Source: Candidatus Limosilactobacillus intestinipullorum
GTDB lineage: Bacteria > Bacillota > Bacilli > Lactobacillales > Lactobacillaceae
Direction of reading: 5' to 3'
Assembly: GCA_019117185.1 (NCBI GenBank)
Contig: DXAF01000055.1
Span: 1 to 41,861 of the forward strand
Length of the DNA stretch: 41,861 nt
Both the position numbers and the translations under genes were made by a program. Shown piece after piece: positions 28,272-38,448 of the stretch; positions within the stretch are counted from its first letter, which is position 1, and every line of letters begins with the position of its first letter. Below the pieces are notes generated by a model. It did no database searches. It had not been told where the DNA came from and saw only the letters and a program-made list of their open reading frames with translations.

Positions 28272-29243
28272 TTGCAAGTTATCAAAATTCACCACCCGCT
28301 TGACCCAGCATTAGTGCCGGCGGGGCCGGTGGTATTAGCAATGGGCTTCTTTGACGGTGTCCACCGGGGGCACCAGGCGGTTATCCGACAGGCCAAGCAG
28401 TGGGCTGACCAGCAGGGGTTACCTTTAGCGGTTTTAACTTACAGTCATGCCCCGGGAATCACCTACCGTCAATACCCGGGTGGGTTCAAGTACCTCTCAA
28501 CGACTGCCCGCAAACTTGAGCTCCTTGACCAGTTAGGGGTGGACCTGGTGTACCTGGTTAGCTTTACCTCCAGTTTTGCTAGCCTGGCTCCCCAGGAGTT
28601 CGTCGACCAGTACCTGGTTGCCTTTCATAGTCAAGTCGTTGTGGCTGGCTATGATCATACCTATGGTCCCGCTGATATCGCCACTATGGACCGGCTGCCC
28701 GGTTATGCCCAGGGTCACTTTGAAGTAGTGACGGTGCCAAAATTTACGGATGGCACCTCGACGGTTAAAGTCGGCTCACGGGCGATCCGCCAGCTGATTG
28801 ATACTGGAGACGTTCAGGCGGCCAACCAGGAGCTGGGCTATTATTATCAGACTACCGGCCTGGTTGTCCATGGGTTGGCGCGGGGGCGGACCCTGGGCTT
28901 CCCGACCATTAATGTCGAGACACCAACCCTAGAACGCCTACCCGGGATTGGCGTTTACGCCGTTGATGTCCAAATTGGGGAGCACTGGTATGGTGGGATG
29001 GCTAGTGTTGGCCATAATATCACCTTTGGTGACCATAACCAACTGACGGTTGAGATTAACCTCTTTGACTTTGATCGGATGGTTTACGGTGAGGAAGTTA
29101 AGGTGCGTTGGTACCAGTACCTGCGTGGTGAGCAGAAGTTTGCCGGGGCTGGGGAACTGGTGACCCAGATGAAACATGATGAACGAGCGGCCCGGACCGT
29201 CGTTCAGAATCCACCAGCACTGGCTAACCATCTGATTCATTAG
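28272..29243 (+). CDS. ribF: Bifunctional riboflavin kinase / FAD synthetase (TTG start)
   Basis: Converts riboflavin to FMN and FMN to FAD. The N-terminal nucleotidyltransferase domain has GFFDGVHRGH (His31 and His34 of the HxGH-like motif), and the C-terminal flavokinase domain has LGFPTINVE at about residues 215-223. The 323-residue length is typical. TTG 28272 follows AGGAGG, which overlaps the truB stop, so the two are coupled. Confidence 0.96.
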   Translation: MQVIKIHHPLDPALVPAGPVVLAMGFFDGVHRGHQAVIRQAKQWADQQGLPLAVLTYSHAPGITYRQYPGGFKYLSTTARKLELLDQLGVDLVYLVSFTSSFASLAPQEFVDQYLVAFHSQVVVAGYDHTYGPADIATMDRLPGYAQGHFEVVTVPKFTDGTSTVKVGSRAIRQLIDTGDVQAANQELGYYYQTTGLVVHGLARGRTLGFPTINVETPTLERLPGIGVYAVDVQIGEHWYGGMASVGHNITFGDHNQLTVEINLFDFDRMVYGEEVKVRWYQYLRGEQKFAGAGELVTQMKHDERAARTVVQNPPALANHLIH

Positions 29244-29255
29244 TAAGCTATAGAA

Positions 29256-29298
29256 AAAAGCGTCGATCCGCAAATTGAATTGCGGACCGGCGCTTTGT
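29256..29298 (+). terminator. Terminator after ribF
   Basis: A long stem (AAAGCGTCGATCCGCAA with TTGCGGACCGGCGCTTT) separated by a short loop, followed by GTTGTTT. A second, smaller terminator-like hairpin (GTAGC-AGCAA-GCTAC-TTTTT) lies at 29336-29355. Confidence 0.8.
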
Positions 29299-29396
29299 TG
29301 TTTGACAAAGGAAATTTGGCAACTACTCAAACAGGGTAGCAGCAAGCTACTTTTTGATTAGGGGCAATTTGGTTGCCCAGCTTTGTTTTGCCAGCT

Positions 29397-29768
29397 TTAA
29401 TGTCGGCTGGCCCGGTGACTGTTGCCCTGGTGGATCTTGTGGACCCGTCGCTTGAACTTTGGCCCGTCATCAGTGACCAACTTGAAATGGCGGAGCTTGC
29501 CGTGGAAAGGGTGGCCGGTCAGCTTGAGATTGGTCCAGGACCGCATGACGTCGGTCATCGTGTCAAGCTGGTCGACCAGGTCAGAGTTACCCTCCTGTTG
29601 GGCAACCTGCTTAATGTCGGACTGGAGGCGGTAGATCAGGTTATTATGGTAGGCGAGTAGTTCGTTGGTCAGCGGGGCATTCCGGTACTTGTTAAACAGG
29701 CGCTGGATGAGCTCCATGGCCTCCTTGGCACTGTGTGGTTGAACATAGCGGTGTTCGTCTGTACTCAT
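29397..29768 (-). CDS. Small protein of unknown function
   Basis: The 123-residue product is helical in its first ~80 residues (AKEAMELIQRLFNKYRN, LLAYHNNLIYRL) and ends in a basic, His-rich tail (KFKRRVHKIHQGNSHRASRH). No signal peptide, membrane helix or family motif is recognised. A proper GAGGAG ribosome binding site precedes the ATG on the minus strand (29786-29781), which argues for a real gene. It is divergent from hrcA, so its promoter must lie in the 127-bp spacer holding CIRCE. Reading frames on the plus strand here lack ribosome binding sites. Confidence 0.7.
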   Translation of the reverse strand: MSTDEHRYVQPHSAKEAMELIQRLFNKYRNAPLTNELLAYHNNLIYRLQSDIKQVAQQEGNSDLVDQLDTMTDVMRSWTNLKLTGHPFHGKLRHFKLVTDDGPKFKRRVHKIHQGNSHRASRH

Positions 29769-29812
29769 TTTAAAATCTCCTCAGAAATTATTGATTAATT
29801 ATTTGACGTTTC

Positions 29813-29841
29813 TTGACTTTTAGGACGCTGGTTGGTATATT
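29813..29841 (+). promoter_or_regulatory. Promoter of the hrcA operon
   Basis: TTGACT (29813-29818) and TATATT (29836-29841), 17-bp spacing, followed directly by CIRCE. Confidence 0.8.
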
Positions 29842-29852
29842 ATACAGTGTGT

Positions 29853-29879
29853 TTAGCACTTAGCCCTAAAGAGTGCTAA
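29853..29879 (+). promoter_or_regulatory. CIRCE operator
   Basis: TTAGCACTT, nine bases (AGCCCTAAA), GAGTGCTAA: the CIRCE consensus TTAGCACTC-N9-GAGTGCTAA with one changed base in the left arm. HrcA binds it and represses the operon until heat stress. Confidence 0.97.
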
Positions 29880-29895
29880 AAGGGGAAGTGATACA

Positions 29896-30948
29896 ATGCT
29901 AACACAACGTCAAAAGAAGATCCTGCAAGCGATTGTACGTCAATACACGTCAACTGGTCAACCGGTGGGGTCAAAGCATTTGGCAGAGCAACTGCCCTTT
30001 AAGGTTAGTTCAGCAACTATTCGTAACGAGATGGCTGCTTTAGAGGACCAGGGGCTAGTGACCAAGGAACATTCATCATCTGGCCGGGTACCATCTAAGG
30101 CGGGCTATCGTTTCTACGTTGACCACTTACTTGATCCCGGTGCGGTGACCGATAATGACTTAGTGGTCATCCAAAATTCTCTGGGGACAAGTTTTCAAAA
30201 GATTGATGAGATTGTGTCGCACTCGGCAGACATCTTATCAGATCTGACATCTTACACGGCCTTTACCTTAAAGCCGGAGCAAAGCGATATCCACTTGAGC
30301 GGTTTTCGGGTGGTTCCACTAGGTAACCAAAAAGTAATTGCAATCCTGGTTACCGATAGTGGGGATGTGGAGAGTCAATCCTTCACCATCCCCCGGGATT
30401 TCGACACTGAGGCTCTTCAGGCGGTAGTCCGGATGATCAACGACCAGTTGGTTGGGTTACCATTGGTTGAGGTGGTCAAGCGGCTTAATGACGACTTGCC
30501 ACTGCAGATTATGCACTACATGCATGGTGCGGATGGTTTCTTAGACCTTTTTGACAATGTCGTAACCAGGGCTTCGCGGGAGCGGTTCTTCGTTGGCGGT
30601 CGGCTAAATATCCTGGGCTTTTCAAATAACCAGGATCCCCAAGCACTGCGCGCTTTATATAGCTTACTTGATCGCAACGATGAGCTGTCACACCTCCTTG
30701 AGACTGGTTCTTCCGATGATGATTCCGTCAATGTTAAGATTGGCTCTGAAATTTCACAGGACCAAGTTTTAAATGACTATAGTCTAATCACCGCGAAGTA
30801 CAATGTCGACCAGTATGGCAAGGGCATTATTGCGGTGCTGGGACCGACGCGGATGCCATATTCGCGAACGATTGGAATTGTGAACGCTTTTCGTCAGGAA
30901 TTGGCGAAACGGCTACTTGATTTTTATCGACATTACTACGATTCATAG
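29896..30948 (+). CDS. hrcA: Heat-inducible transcription repressor HrcA
   Basis: Represses class I heat-shock genes at CIRCE, needing GroEL for activity in Bacillus. The N-terminal winged helix has LTQRQKKILQAIVRQY and the ATIRNEMAALEDQGL segment; the rest is the HrcA domain, with the C-terminal TRMPYSRTIGIVNAF motif. Length 350 residues. It is the first gene after its own CIRCE, so it is autoregulated. No groESL is in the window. Confidence 0.98.
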   Translation: MLTQRQKKILQAIVRQYTSTGQPVGSKHLAEQLPFKVSSATIRNEMAALEDQGLVTKEHSSSGRVPSKAGYRFYVDHLLDPGAVTDNDLVVIQNSLGTSFQKIDEIVSHSADILSDLTSYTAFTLKPEQSDIHLSGFRVVPLGNQKVIAILVTDSGDVESQSFTIPRDFDTEALQAVVRMINDQLVGLPLVEVVKRLNDDLPLQIMHYMHGADGFLDLFDNVVTRASRERFFVGGRLNILGFSNNQDPQALRALYSLLDRNDELSHLLETGSSDDDSVNVKIGSEISQDQVLNDYSLITAKYNVDQYGKGIIAVLGPTRMPYSRTIGIVNAFRQELAKRLLDFYRHYYDS

Positions 30949-30960
30949 GAGGCGAGTCAT

Positions 30961-31548
30961 TTGGCAGAGCAAGAAGAAAAAAAACAGCAAGCGGCTAAGC
31001 AAACGGAAGCCAAGGCTAGGGAAGCTAAGGGTGAGCAGCACGCCGCTGCTGAACATGAGCACCATGGAAAGTGCCACCACCGCTGTGAACAGCTTCAAAA
31101 AGAGAACGCTGAATTAAAGAAACAGCTGGCGGATAAGGATGATAAATATTTGCGAGCGGAAGCGGAAATTCAAAATATGACTAACCGCTTCAAAAAAGAA
31201 CGCGCGCAAATACTAAAATATGATGGGCAGGACCTCGCAAAAAGCGTCTTGCCGGTCCTCGACAACTTAAAGCGGGCCCTTTCGATTGAGGTAACTGATG
31301 AAAATGGTCAGCAGCTCAAAAAGGGGATCCAGATGGTCCATGACCATTTGATGACGGCTTTGACCGACCACGGGATTACTGAGATTCCGGCGGCCGGCAA
31401 GCCCTTCGACCCAACCATGCACCAAGCAGTACAGACGGTTCCGGTTGAAGATGGTCAAAAGCCAGACACAATCGTTAAGGTCCTCCAAGCTGGCTACCAG
31501 CTAAAGGACCGGGTTTTACGCCCTGCAATGGTTGTTGTAGCACAATAA
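30961..31548 (+). CDS. grpE: Nucleotide exchange factor GrpE (TTG start)
   Basis: Releases ADP from DnaK. The 195-residue protein has a charged N-terminal coiled coil and the C-terminal signature around PAAGKPFDPTMHQAV and KVLQAGYQLKDRVLRPA. TTG 30961 follows AGGAGGCG by 4-5 bp; no ATG is near. The N-terminal part (27-42) has five His residues and two Cys interspersed (HAAAEHEHHGKCHHRC), which is unusual. It lies between hrcA and dnaK in one operon. Confidence 0.97.
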   Translation: MAEQEEKKQQAAKQTEAKAREAKGEQHAAAEHEHHGKCHHRCEQLQKENAELKKQLADKDDKYLRAEAEIQNMTNRFKKERAQILKYDGQDLAKSVLPVLDNLKRALSIEVTDENGQQLKKGIQMVHDHLMTALTDHGITEIPAAGKPFDPTMHQAVQTVPVEDGQKPDTIVKVLQAGYQLKDRVLRPAMVVVAQ

Positions 31549-31569
31549 AAATAAGAGAGGGAATAAACA

Positions 31570-33435
31570 ATGGCAAGTAATAAGATTATTGGTATTGATT
31601 TAGGTACTACTAACTCCGCCGTTGCCGTTATGGAAGGTAACGAGCCCAAGATTATCACTAACCCAGAGGGGAGCCGGACGACACCATCAGTCGTTTCGTT
31701 TAAGAACGGCGAAACGCAAGTTGGTGAAGTAGCTAAGCGGCAAGCAATCACGAACCCTAACACGATTTCTTCAATTAAGAGTCACATGGGTGAAGCTGGT
31801 TACACCGTCGAAATTGATGGTAAGAAGTACACACCACAAGAAATTTCAGCAATGATTCTTCAATACATCAAGAAGTATGCTGAAGACTACATTGGTGATA
31901 CGGTTGATAAGGCCGTCATCACCGTTCCAGCCTACTTTAATGATGCTCAACGGCAAGCCACTAAGGATGCCGGTAAGATCGCTGGATTAGATGTTAAGCG
32001 GATCATTAACGAACCAACCGCTTCTTCTTTGGCTTACGGTCTGGATAAGAAGGACAAGGATGAAAAGATCCTGGTTTACGACCTTGGTGGTGGGACCTTC
32101 GATGTCTCCATTCTAGAATTAGGTGACGGGGTCTTCCAAGTACTCTCAACTAATGGTGATACGCACCTTGGTGGGGATGACTTCGACCAAAAGATCATGG
32201 ACTGGTTGATCGCTGGCTTTAAGGAAGAACACGGTGTTGACCTGTCCCAAGATAAGATGGCTTTGCAACGGTTGAAGGATGCTGCTGAAAAGGCAAAGAA
32301 GGACCTGTCTGGTGTTCAAGAAGCGCAAATCAGCTTACCATTCATTTCATCCGGTGAAAATGGCCCACTCCACTTGGAAAAGAGCCTTACCCGGGCCCAA
32401 TTCAACCAGTTGACCAATGACCTGGTTGAACGGACGAAGCAGCCAGTATTGAACGCCTTGAAGGATGCGGACCTGTCGTTTGATGACATTGATGAAGTAA
32501 TCCTGAATGGTGGTTCAACCCGGATCCCAGCAGTTCAAGAAATGGTTAAGGAATTAACTGGCAAGGAACCTAACCACTCCATCAACCCTGATGAAGCCGT
32601 TGCCCTTGGTGCCGCAATCCAAGGTGGGGTTTTGACTGGTGATGTTAAAGACGTTGTTTTGCTTGACGTTACGCCACTTTCCCTTGGTATCGAAACCATG
32701 GGTGGGGTCTTCACCAAGTTGATTGACCGGAACACGACCATTCCAACTTCTAAGAGTCAGATCTTCTCTACTGCCGCTGATAACCAATCGGCCGTTGACA
32801 TCCACGTTCTTCAGGGTGAACGGCCAATGGCAGCTGATAACAAGACACTGGGGAACTTCCAGCTGACAGACATTCCGGCTGCCCCTCGTGGTGTTCCACA
32901 AATCAAGGTTACCTTTGATATTGACAAGAACGGGATTGTTAACGTTTCTGCCGAAGATCAAGGAACCCATAAGAAGCAAAACATCACCATCAAGTCCAAC
33001 TCTGGTTTGTCTGATGAAGAAATTGAGCGGATGAAGAAGGATGCCGAAGAACACGCCGAAGCCGACAAGAAGAAGAAGGAAGAGGTTGACCTGAAGAATG
33101 AAGTCGACCAAGAACTCTTCCAAGTCGACAAGACCTTAAAGGAGGTTAAGGGCAAGGTACCGGAAGAAGACATCAAGAAGGCCGAAAGTGCCCGTGATGA
33201 CTTAAAGAAGGCTAAGGAAAGTGGCAACCTTGATGACATGAAGGCTAAGAAGGATGCTTTAAATAAGGTTATCCAAGACCTGTCAGTCAAGTTGTACCAA
33301 AAGGCCCAGGGTGCCCAAGGCGGTGCACAGCCAAATGGCGGTAACGCTGGTAATGGCAATGGTAGCGCCAATGGTAATGATGACAACACCGTTGATGGTG
33401 ACTTCAAGGACGTTACGCCGGACGACAAGAAGTAA
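31570..33435 (+). CDS. dnaK: Hsp70 chaperone DnaK
   Basis: ATP-driven chaperone working with DnaJ and GrpE. The 621-residue protein shows the nucleotide-binding signatures [23 protein letters not shown] and [14 protein letters not shown], then the substrate-binding domain and a Gly/Asn-rich C-terminal tail ending in [21 protein letters not shown] precedes the ATG. A terminator-like hairpin follows before dnaJ. Confidence 0.99.
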   Translation: MASNKIIGIDLGTTNSAVAVMEGNEPKIITNPEGSRTTPSVVSFKNGETQVGEVAKRQAITNPNTISSIKSHMGEAGYTVEIDGKKYTPQEISAMILQYIKKYAEDYIGDTVDKAVITVPAYFNDAQRQATKDAGKIAGLDVKRIINEPTASSLAYGLDKKDKDEKILVYDLGGGTFDVSILELGDGVFQVLSTNGDTHLGGDDFDQKIMDWLIAGFKEEHGVDLSQDKMALQRLKDAAEKAKKDLSGVQEAQISLPFISSGENGPLHLEKSLTRAQFNQLTNDLVERTKQPVLNALKDADLSFDDIDEVILNGGSTRIPAVQEMVKELTGKEPNHSINPDEAVALGAAIQGGVLTGDVKDVVLLDVTPLSLGIETMGGVFTKLIDRNTTIPTSKSQIFSTAADNQSAVDIHVLQGERPMAADNKTLGNFQLTDIPAAPRGVPQIKVTFDIDKNGIVNVSAEDQGTHKKQNITIKSNSGLSDEEIERMKKDAEEHAEADKKKKEEVDLKNEVDQELFQVDKTLKEVKGKVPEEDIKKAESARDDLKKAKESGNLDDMKAKKDALNKVIQDLSVKLYQKAQGAQGGAQPNGGNAGNGNGSANGNDDNTVDGDFKDVTPDDKK

Positions 33436-33456
33436 TTACTAATTGCTATGTAGTGA

Positions 33457-33499
33457 GTAAAAGCCAAAGGCCGGATACGAGGACTTTGGCTTTTACTTT
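33457..33499 (+). terminator. Terminator-like hairpin between dnaK and dnaJ
   Basis: GTAAAAGCCAAAG (33457-33469) pairs perfectly with CTTTGGCTTTTAC (33484-33496). The trailing TTTTC is short, so it may act as a partial terminator or mRNA-stabilising hairpin between the two genes. Confidence 0.7.
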
Positions 33500-33552
33500 T
33501 CTTTCCCACCTGTGGTATAACTAAACAAGCAATTAAGTTGAGAGGGATATAA

Positions 33553-34707
33553 ATGGCAGAAAAGAATTATTATGATGTTTTGGGTGTTTCTAAGGATGCA
33601 TCCGAAGCGGATATTAAACATGCTTACCGGCGCCTAGCTGCAAAGTACCACCCAGACGTTAACCACGAGCCGGGTGCCGAAGAAAAATTCAAGCAAATCA
33701 ACGAGGCCTATGAGGTCCTTAGTGATTCGCAAAAGCGGGCCCAGTATGACCAGTTTGGTTCTGCCGGTCCCCAAGCGGGTCAAGGCTTTGGCGGTGGTGG
33801 CTTCGGTCAAGGCTTCAACCAGGGCTTTGGCGGTGCTGGTGGCTTTGACGACATATTTAGCCAGTTCTTTGGCGGTGGTGGTCGTGCACGGCGGGACCCC
33901 AGTGCACCGCGTCCGGGTCGTGACCTTCAGTACGCGATGACGTTGAAGTTTATGGATGCCATCTTTGGTAAGACTACGACAATTAAATATGACCGGGATG
34001 CCCAATGCCAGACCTGTCATGGTACGGGTGCTAAGCCAGGCAAGTCAGCTTCAACTTGTCAGCGGTGTGGCGGAAGTGGTGTTATTGTCACCGTTCGTCA
34101 AACACCGCTGGGCAACATGCAAACCCAAACGGCGTGTCCAGAATGTAACGGGACTGGTAAGATCCTGAAGCTGGAGGACCGCTGTGAAACCTGCCATGGT
34201 TCTGGTCATGTTCACGAAAAACACGAGTTGGAAGTTAAGGTTCCGGCAGGGGTTGACGATGGCCAACAAATGCGGCTGCAAGGTCAGGGTGATGCCGGTG
34301 AAAACGGTGGCCCGGCCGGGGACTTATACATTGTCTTCCGGGTTACGCCGAGCCGTGAATTCCGGCGTGATGGCACCACTATTTACGTTGATCGTGATAT
34401 TTCGTTCGCGCAAGCGGCACTGGGGGACGAAATCAAGGTTAAGACCGTTCATGGTGACGTTGACCTGAGAGTTCCCGCTGGAACGCAATCAGAAACTAAC
34501 TTCCGCTTACGGGGGAAGGGAGTTCCGTACTTGAATGGCAAGGGAACTGGTGACGAGCATGTTACTGTCCACGTCAAAACACCAAAGAACCTCAATAAAC
34601 GCCAGCGGGAGGCAATGATGGCCTTTGCTGCCGCTAGCGGTGAGGATGTCAAGGGCGTCAAAAAATCTGTCTTAGATAAGCTCAAGGACGCTTTTGAGGA
34701 CCGTTAA
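33553..34707 (+). CDS. dnaJ: Hsp40 co-chaperone DnaJ
   Basis: Stimulates DnaK ATPase. The J domain has HPD at 33-35, followed by a Gly/Phe-rich linker (about 75-115). Four CxxCxGxG zinc repeats follow ([32 protein letters not shown]), then the C-terminal substrate-binding domain. Length 384 residues. The ribosome binding site is GAGAGGG. Expected to share the CIRCE promoter through dnaK readthrough. Confidence 0.99.
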   Translation: MAEKNYYDVLGVSKDASEADIKHAYRRLAAKYHPDVNHEPGAEEKFKQINEAYEVLSDSQKRAQYDQFGSAGPQAGQGFGGGGFGQGFNQGFGGAGGFDDIFSQFFGGGGRARRDPSAPRPGRDLQYAMTLKFMDAIFGKTTTIKYDRDAQCQTCHGTGAKPGKSASTCQRCGGSGVIVTVRQTPLGNMQTQTACPECNGTGKILKLEDRCETCHGSGHVHEKHELEVKVPAGVDDGQQMRLQGQGDAGENGGPAGDLYIVFRVTPSREFRRDGTTIYVDRDISFAQAALGDEIKVKTVHGDVDLRVPAGTQSETNFRLRGKGVPYLNGKGTGDEHVTVHVKTPKNLNKRQREAMMAFAAASGEDVKGVKKSVLDKLKDAFEDR

Positions 34708-34720
34708 TACAATAATGATT

Positions 34721-34764
34721 AAGCCAGGAATTCGGACAAGTTGGTCCGCTTTCCTGGTTTTTAA
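34721..34764 (+). terminator. Terminator after dnaJ
   Basis: AAGCCAGGAA, CGGAC pair with GTCCG, TTCCTGG with small internal bulges, followed by TTTTT. A second hairpin with T6 (ACGAG...CTCGTTTTTT, 34766-34801) follows at once, making a tandem terminator before lepA. Confidence 0.88.
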
Positions 34765-34863
34765 AACGAGATCATGGTGGTAGGCCACGACCTCGTTTTT
34801 TAAATTTTGGTTCGTCTTTGTTATACTAGATAAGAGTATTTTCGTAGAAAGTAGTGAATAAGC

Positions 34864-36705
34864 ATGACAATGAGTCTGGAAGAAATGAAGGAGCGCCAAA
34901 AGCACATCCGTAATTTTTCGATTGTTGCCCACATTGATCACGGTAAGTCAACACTGGCTGACCGGATTTTAGAAATGACGGATTCGATTAGTAAGCGTGA
35001 AATGAAGGACCAAATCCTTGATGATATGCCCTTAGAGCGCGAACGGGGGATTACGATCAAACTAAATGCCGTGGCCTTGACCTACCATGCTAAGGATGGG
35101 CAAGACTATATTTTCCACCTGATTGATACTCCCGGACACGTTGATTTCTCCTATGAGGTTTCGCGGTCGTTGGCGGCCTGTGAAGGTGCAATTTTAGTGG
35201 TGGACGCGACTCAGGGGGTGGAGGCACAGACCCTCGCAAACGTTTACCTGGCAATTGATAATAACCTGGAAATCCTGCCCGTGATTAACAAGGTGGACTT
35301 GCCTTCTGCTGACCCAGCGGGAACCCGGGCCCAAATTGAAGATGAGATTGGCCTGGAAACTGACGAAGCCGTTGACGTGAGTGCCAAAACGGGGTTAAAC
35401 GTGGACCAGGTTTTGGAAAAAATTGTAAAGGATGTGCCGGCGCCAACTGGGGACTTAACGGCCCCTTTAAAGGCCTTGATTTTTGATTCCAAGTATGATG
35501 ACTACCGGGGGGTGGTCTTGTCGGTACGGATCTTTGAGGGAACCGTCAAAAAGGGTGACAAGATTCGGCTGATGAATAGTGGGACGGAATACGAAGTCGC
35601 TGAAGTCGGCATTAACTCACCAAAGCCGTTGGCCCGGGATATCCTGATGGCGGGGGATGTTGGTTACATTACGGCGGCCATTAAGGATATTAAAGATACC
35701 CGGGTTGGTGATACCGTCACCGATGCCAACCACCCGACGGAAAAGCCACTAGCGGGTTACCGGCAGATGACACCAATGGTTTATGCCGGACTATATCCCA
35801 CCGATAATGCTAAGTTTAATGACCTGCGTGAAGCCCTGGAAAAATTACAGTTAAATGATGCGGCTCTGGTTTTTGAGCCAGAAAGTTCTCAGGCCCTTGG
35901 CTTTGGGTTCCGGTGCGGTTTCTTAGGTTTATTGCACATGGATGTGGTCCAGGAACGGTTAGAGCGGGAGTTTAACCTCGACCTGATTACGACGGCGCCA
36001 TCCGTTACCTACCATGTTGACTTGGCGGACGGGAGTACGGTTGAGGTGGAAAACCCGGCCGAAATGCCAGATGCTTCGTCGATTAAGACAATTAAGGAAC
36101 CATACGTTAAGGCCTCGATCATGGTGCCGAATGACTATGTCGGGCCGGTAATGGAGCTTTGTCAACGCAAGCGGGGGATCTTTGAGACGATGGAATACCT
36201 GAGTGATACTCGGGTAAACGTGATTTACCACGTCCCATTGTCAGAAATTATCTTTGACTTCTTCGATAAGTTGAAGAGTTCAACCCGGGGCTACGCATCA
36301 ATGGACTATGAGGTTGATGAGTATAAGCCAAGCAGCTTAGTTAAAATTGACATTCTCTTGAATGGTGACAAGGTTGATGCCCTCAGTTTTATTGCCCATA
36401 AGGACTTTGCGGCTGAGCGGGGACGGGAGATTACTTCTAAGCTTAAGAAGATTATTCCCCGGCAAAACTTTGAAATCCCTATTCAGGCGGCAATTGGCTC
36501 TAAGATTATTGCCCGGACTAACATTAAGGCCTACCGGAAGGACGTCACAGCCCGGATCCATACCGGGGATCCGGACCGGCGTGCCAAACTGTTAGAGAAG
36601 CAAAAGCGTGGTAAGAAACGAATGAAAGCCGTTGGAAAGGTTGATATCCCGCAGGAAGCCTTCATGGCTGTTTTGAAGACTGATGAGGAAGTCGACGGGA
36701 AGTAA
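34864..36705 (+). CDS. lepA: Elongation factor 4 (LepA), ribosomal back-translocase
   Basis: Ribosome-bound GTPase thought to act on stalled or mistranslocated ribosomes or in 30S biogenesis. G motifs are AHIDHGKST (about 20-28), DTPGHVDFS and NKVD. The LepA-specific C-terminal domain ends with [19 protein letters not shown]. The start is ATG 34864 (613 residues), with ATG 34870 as an alternative; the ribosome binding site is weak. It follows dnaJ, a common lactobacillus order. Confidence 0.97.
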   Translation: MTMSLEEMKERQKHIRNFSIVAHIDHGKSTLADRILEMTDSISKREMKDQILDDMPLERERGITIKLNAVALTYHAKDGQDYIFHLIDTPGHVDFSYEVSRSLAACEGAILVVDATQGVEAQTLANVYLAIDNNLEILPVINKVDLPSADPAGTRAQIEDEIGLETDEAVDVSAKTGLNVDQVLEKIVKDVPAPTGDLTAPLKALIFDSKYDDYRGVVLSVRIFEGTVKKGDKIRLMNSGTEYEVAEVGINSPKPLARDILMAGDVGYITAAIKDIKDTRVGDTVTDANHPTEKPLAGYRQMTPMVYAGLYPTDNAKFNDLREALEKLQLNDAALVFEPESSQALGFGFRCGFLGLLHMDVVQERLEREFNLDLITTAPSVTYHVDLADGSTVEVENPAEMPDASSIKTIKEPYVKASIMVPNDYVGPVMELCQRKRGIFETMEYLSDTRVNVIYHVPLSEIIFDFFDKLKSSTRGYASMDYEVDEYKPSSLVKIDILLNGDKVDALSFIAHKDFAAERGREITSKLKKIIPRQNFEIPIQAAIGSKIIARTNIKAYRKDVTARIHTGDPDRRAKLLEKQKRGKKRMKAVGKVDIPQEAFMAVLKTDEEVDGK

Positions 36706-36710
36706 ATTTT

Positions 36711-36752
36711 TAGACTAAGTTAGGCAGTTGTGTCATAACTTAGTCTATTTTT
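36711..36752 (+). terminator. Terminator after lepA
   Basis: A perfect 12-bp stem, TAGACTAAGTTA (36711-36722) / TAACTTAGTCTA (36736-36747), with a run of five T. Confidence 0.92.
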
Positions 36753-36774
36753 CGTTAGTATAATCGGTGACCAT

Positions 36775-36804
36775 TTAGAAATATCAGTGCATTATTGCTA
36801 TAAT
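36775..36804 (+). promoter_or_regulatory. Promoter of pepD
   Basis: TATAAT at 36799-36804 is perfect; the -35 region TTAGAA (36775-36780) is weak, at 18-bp spacing. The transcript would have an untranslated leader of nearly 90 nt. Confidence 0.6.
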
Positions 36805-36903
36805 GTAATTACTATGTAGAAAGCTGCGGGATACCCCAGTTTACATTATTAGAAACTAGTGATGTGACTAATGCTACTTAGCCACTATGGGAGGCTATTA
36901 TAG

Positions 36904-38319
36904 ATGCAAAATAAGGACGCATGTACTTCAATTATGGTTGGTAAGAAGGCATCATTGGACGGTGCTACTTACATCTGTCGAAATGAGGACCGGGTTAAGG
37001 CAATTGAGCCCAAGCGGTTTTTCGTTCGACCGGCGGTGAGTGGTCGGCACGAGACCTACGTTTCACCGTACAATAAGCTAACGGTACCGCTACCGGAAAC
37101 GGGGATGCGTCATACTACAACACCAAGTTTGGACCAATCTGCGGGGCCAAATGAGGAAGATGGTATTAACGAGGCTAATGTGGCGGCCTCCTTTACGGAG
37201 AGTGTTTATGCAAATGACCGGGTGTTAGCTTACGACCCCTTTGTTAAGAATGGCCTTGCTGAGGACTCATTATGTACACTTGTTTTACCATTCATCCATT
37301 CAGCTCGTGAGGGGGTTGAATATACTGGTAAGCTGATCGCAAAGTATGGCTCGGCCGAAGGAAACGGGATGCAATTTGCCGATGCAGATAGTGTCTGGTA
37401 CATGGAAGTAGTAACTGGCCACCAGTGGGTTGCCGTGCGGATCCCTGACGACTGCTATGCGGTCACCCCTAACCAGATGGCAATTGAGGATATTGACTTT
37501 AATGATCCCGAAAACTACCTGTGGGCTGATGGTATTCGTGAATTTGTTGAAGAGCACCAGCTAAATCCTGATGAAAATCGGTGGGACTTCCGCCACATCT
37601 TCGGTACGAGTACCCAGAAGGATCGGCACTACAATACTCCTCGGACCTGGTTTGCACAACGCTACCTCAGCCCTAAAGCTTCACAAGGGCAGACACCTGA
37701 GGATGGTGAAATGCCATTTATCCGGAAAGCGGAGTTTAAGATTTCACATGAAGATATTCAATATGTTTTAAAGTCGCACTTTAATGAAACACCGTATGAT
37801 CCAATGGGGAATAGCCCAGAAAATAAGACCTACCGGGCAATCTCTCTTTCGCGGACGGCGCAATCGCATATTCTTCAAGTACGGAACATGAAGAAGTACA
37901 AGACGAGTGTGCACTGGATTGAATTGGGCGTACCAGCATTTAACCCTTACGTTCCTTTCTTTGCTAATGCTGATGACACGGACGAGTCTTATCGCAACGT
38001 TCCTGCTAAGATGGACCTGAAGTCAGCTTACTGGCTCAATGAGGCCCTAGCAGAAGTTGTGGAAAGTCACTACGAAGAATTTATGGAGAAGGATGAAGAC
38101 TACCAAAAGGAACTTAATGAATGGGCACGGCGGAAGATCGCGGAAGTTGACCGGGCGGCGGCCGACCTCTCCGGGCAAGAGTTAACCGACTACCTGACTA
38201 AGCAGAACCATGAAGTAGCTGTCCACTACAATGAACGGACACGGGAACTGTTCTACGAGCTGCTTACGGAGGGTTGCGAGTTATCAAAGATGTCATTTAA
38301 GATGGATCCTAACCTGTAA
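36904..38319 (+). CDS. pepD: Dipeptidase, PepD family (peptidase C69)
   Basis: Cleaves dipeptides taken up from milk proteins or plant peptides. C69 enzymes use an N-terminal cysteine; here the DACTSIMVGKKAS segment places Cys7 as the nucleophile after processing or in situ. RNEDR and the following FFVRPAV agree with the family. Length 471 residues is normal. The ATG follows GGGAGG. It stands alone behind its own promoter and a terminator. Confidence 0.93.
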   Translation: MQNKDACTSIMVGKKASLDGATYICRNEDRVKAIEPKRFFVRPAVSGRHETYVSPYNKLTVPLPETGMRHTTTPSLDQSAGPNEEDGINEANVAASFTESVYANDRVLAYDPFVKNGLAEDSLCTLVLPFIHSAREGVEYTGKLIAKYGSAEGNGMQFADADSVWYMEVVTGHQWVAVRIPDDCYAVTPNQMAIEDIDFNDPENYLWADGIREFVEEHQLNPDENRWDFRHIFGTSTQKDRHYNTPRTWFAQRYLSPKASQGQTPEDGEMPFIRKAEFKISHEDIQYVLKSHFNETPYDPMGNSPENKTYRAISLSRTAQSHILQVRNMKKYKTSVHWIELGVPAFNPYVPFFANADDTDESYRNVPAKMDLKSAYWLNEALAEVVESHYEEFMEKDEDYQKELNEWARRKIAEVDRAAADLSGQELTDYLTKQNHEVAVHYNERTRELFYELLTEGCELSKMSFKMDPNL

Positions 38320-38370
38320 GCAATAATAAGTGGCTGTGACATGGTTTGCCACCGCACCATTAATACGTAA

Positions 38371-38420
38371 GAAGGCCTTCAGTGAGCGGCAATGATACCG
38401 GTCACTGAAGGCCTTCTCGT
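38371..38420. terminator. Bidirectional terminator between pepD and pepQ
   Basis: GAAGGCCTTCAGTGA (38371-38385) pairs perfectly with TCACTGAAGGCCTTC (38402-38416), lying between convergent genes. Confidence 0.8.
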
Positions 38421-38448
38421 GCTTTTTACATTTAGCATCAAAATTTAA

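Noticed and set aside
29373-29660. Plus-strand frame of 95 codons opposite the small unknown gene
   Set aside because: No ribosome binding site before its start; the minus-strand frame has a proper one, GAGGAG.
36830-36890. Riboswitch in the pepD leader
   Set aside because: Possible pairings are short and contain mismatches; no known aptamer pattern is seen.
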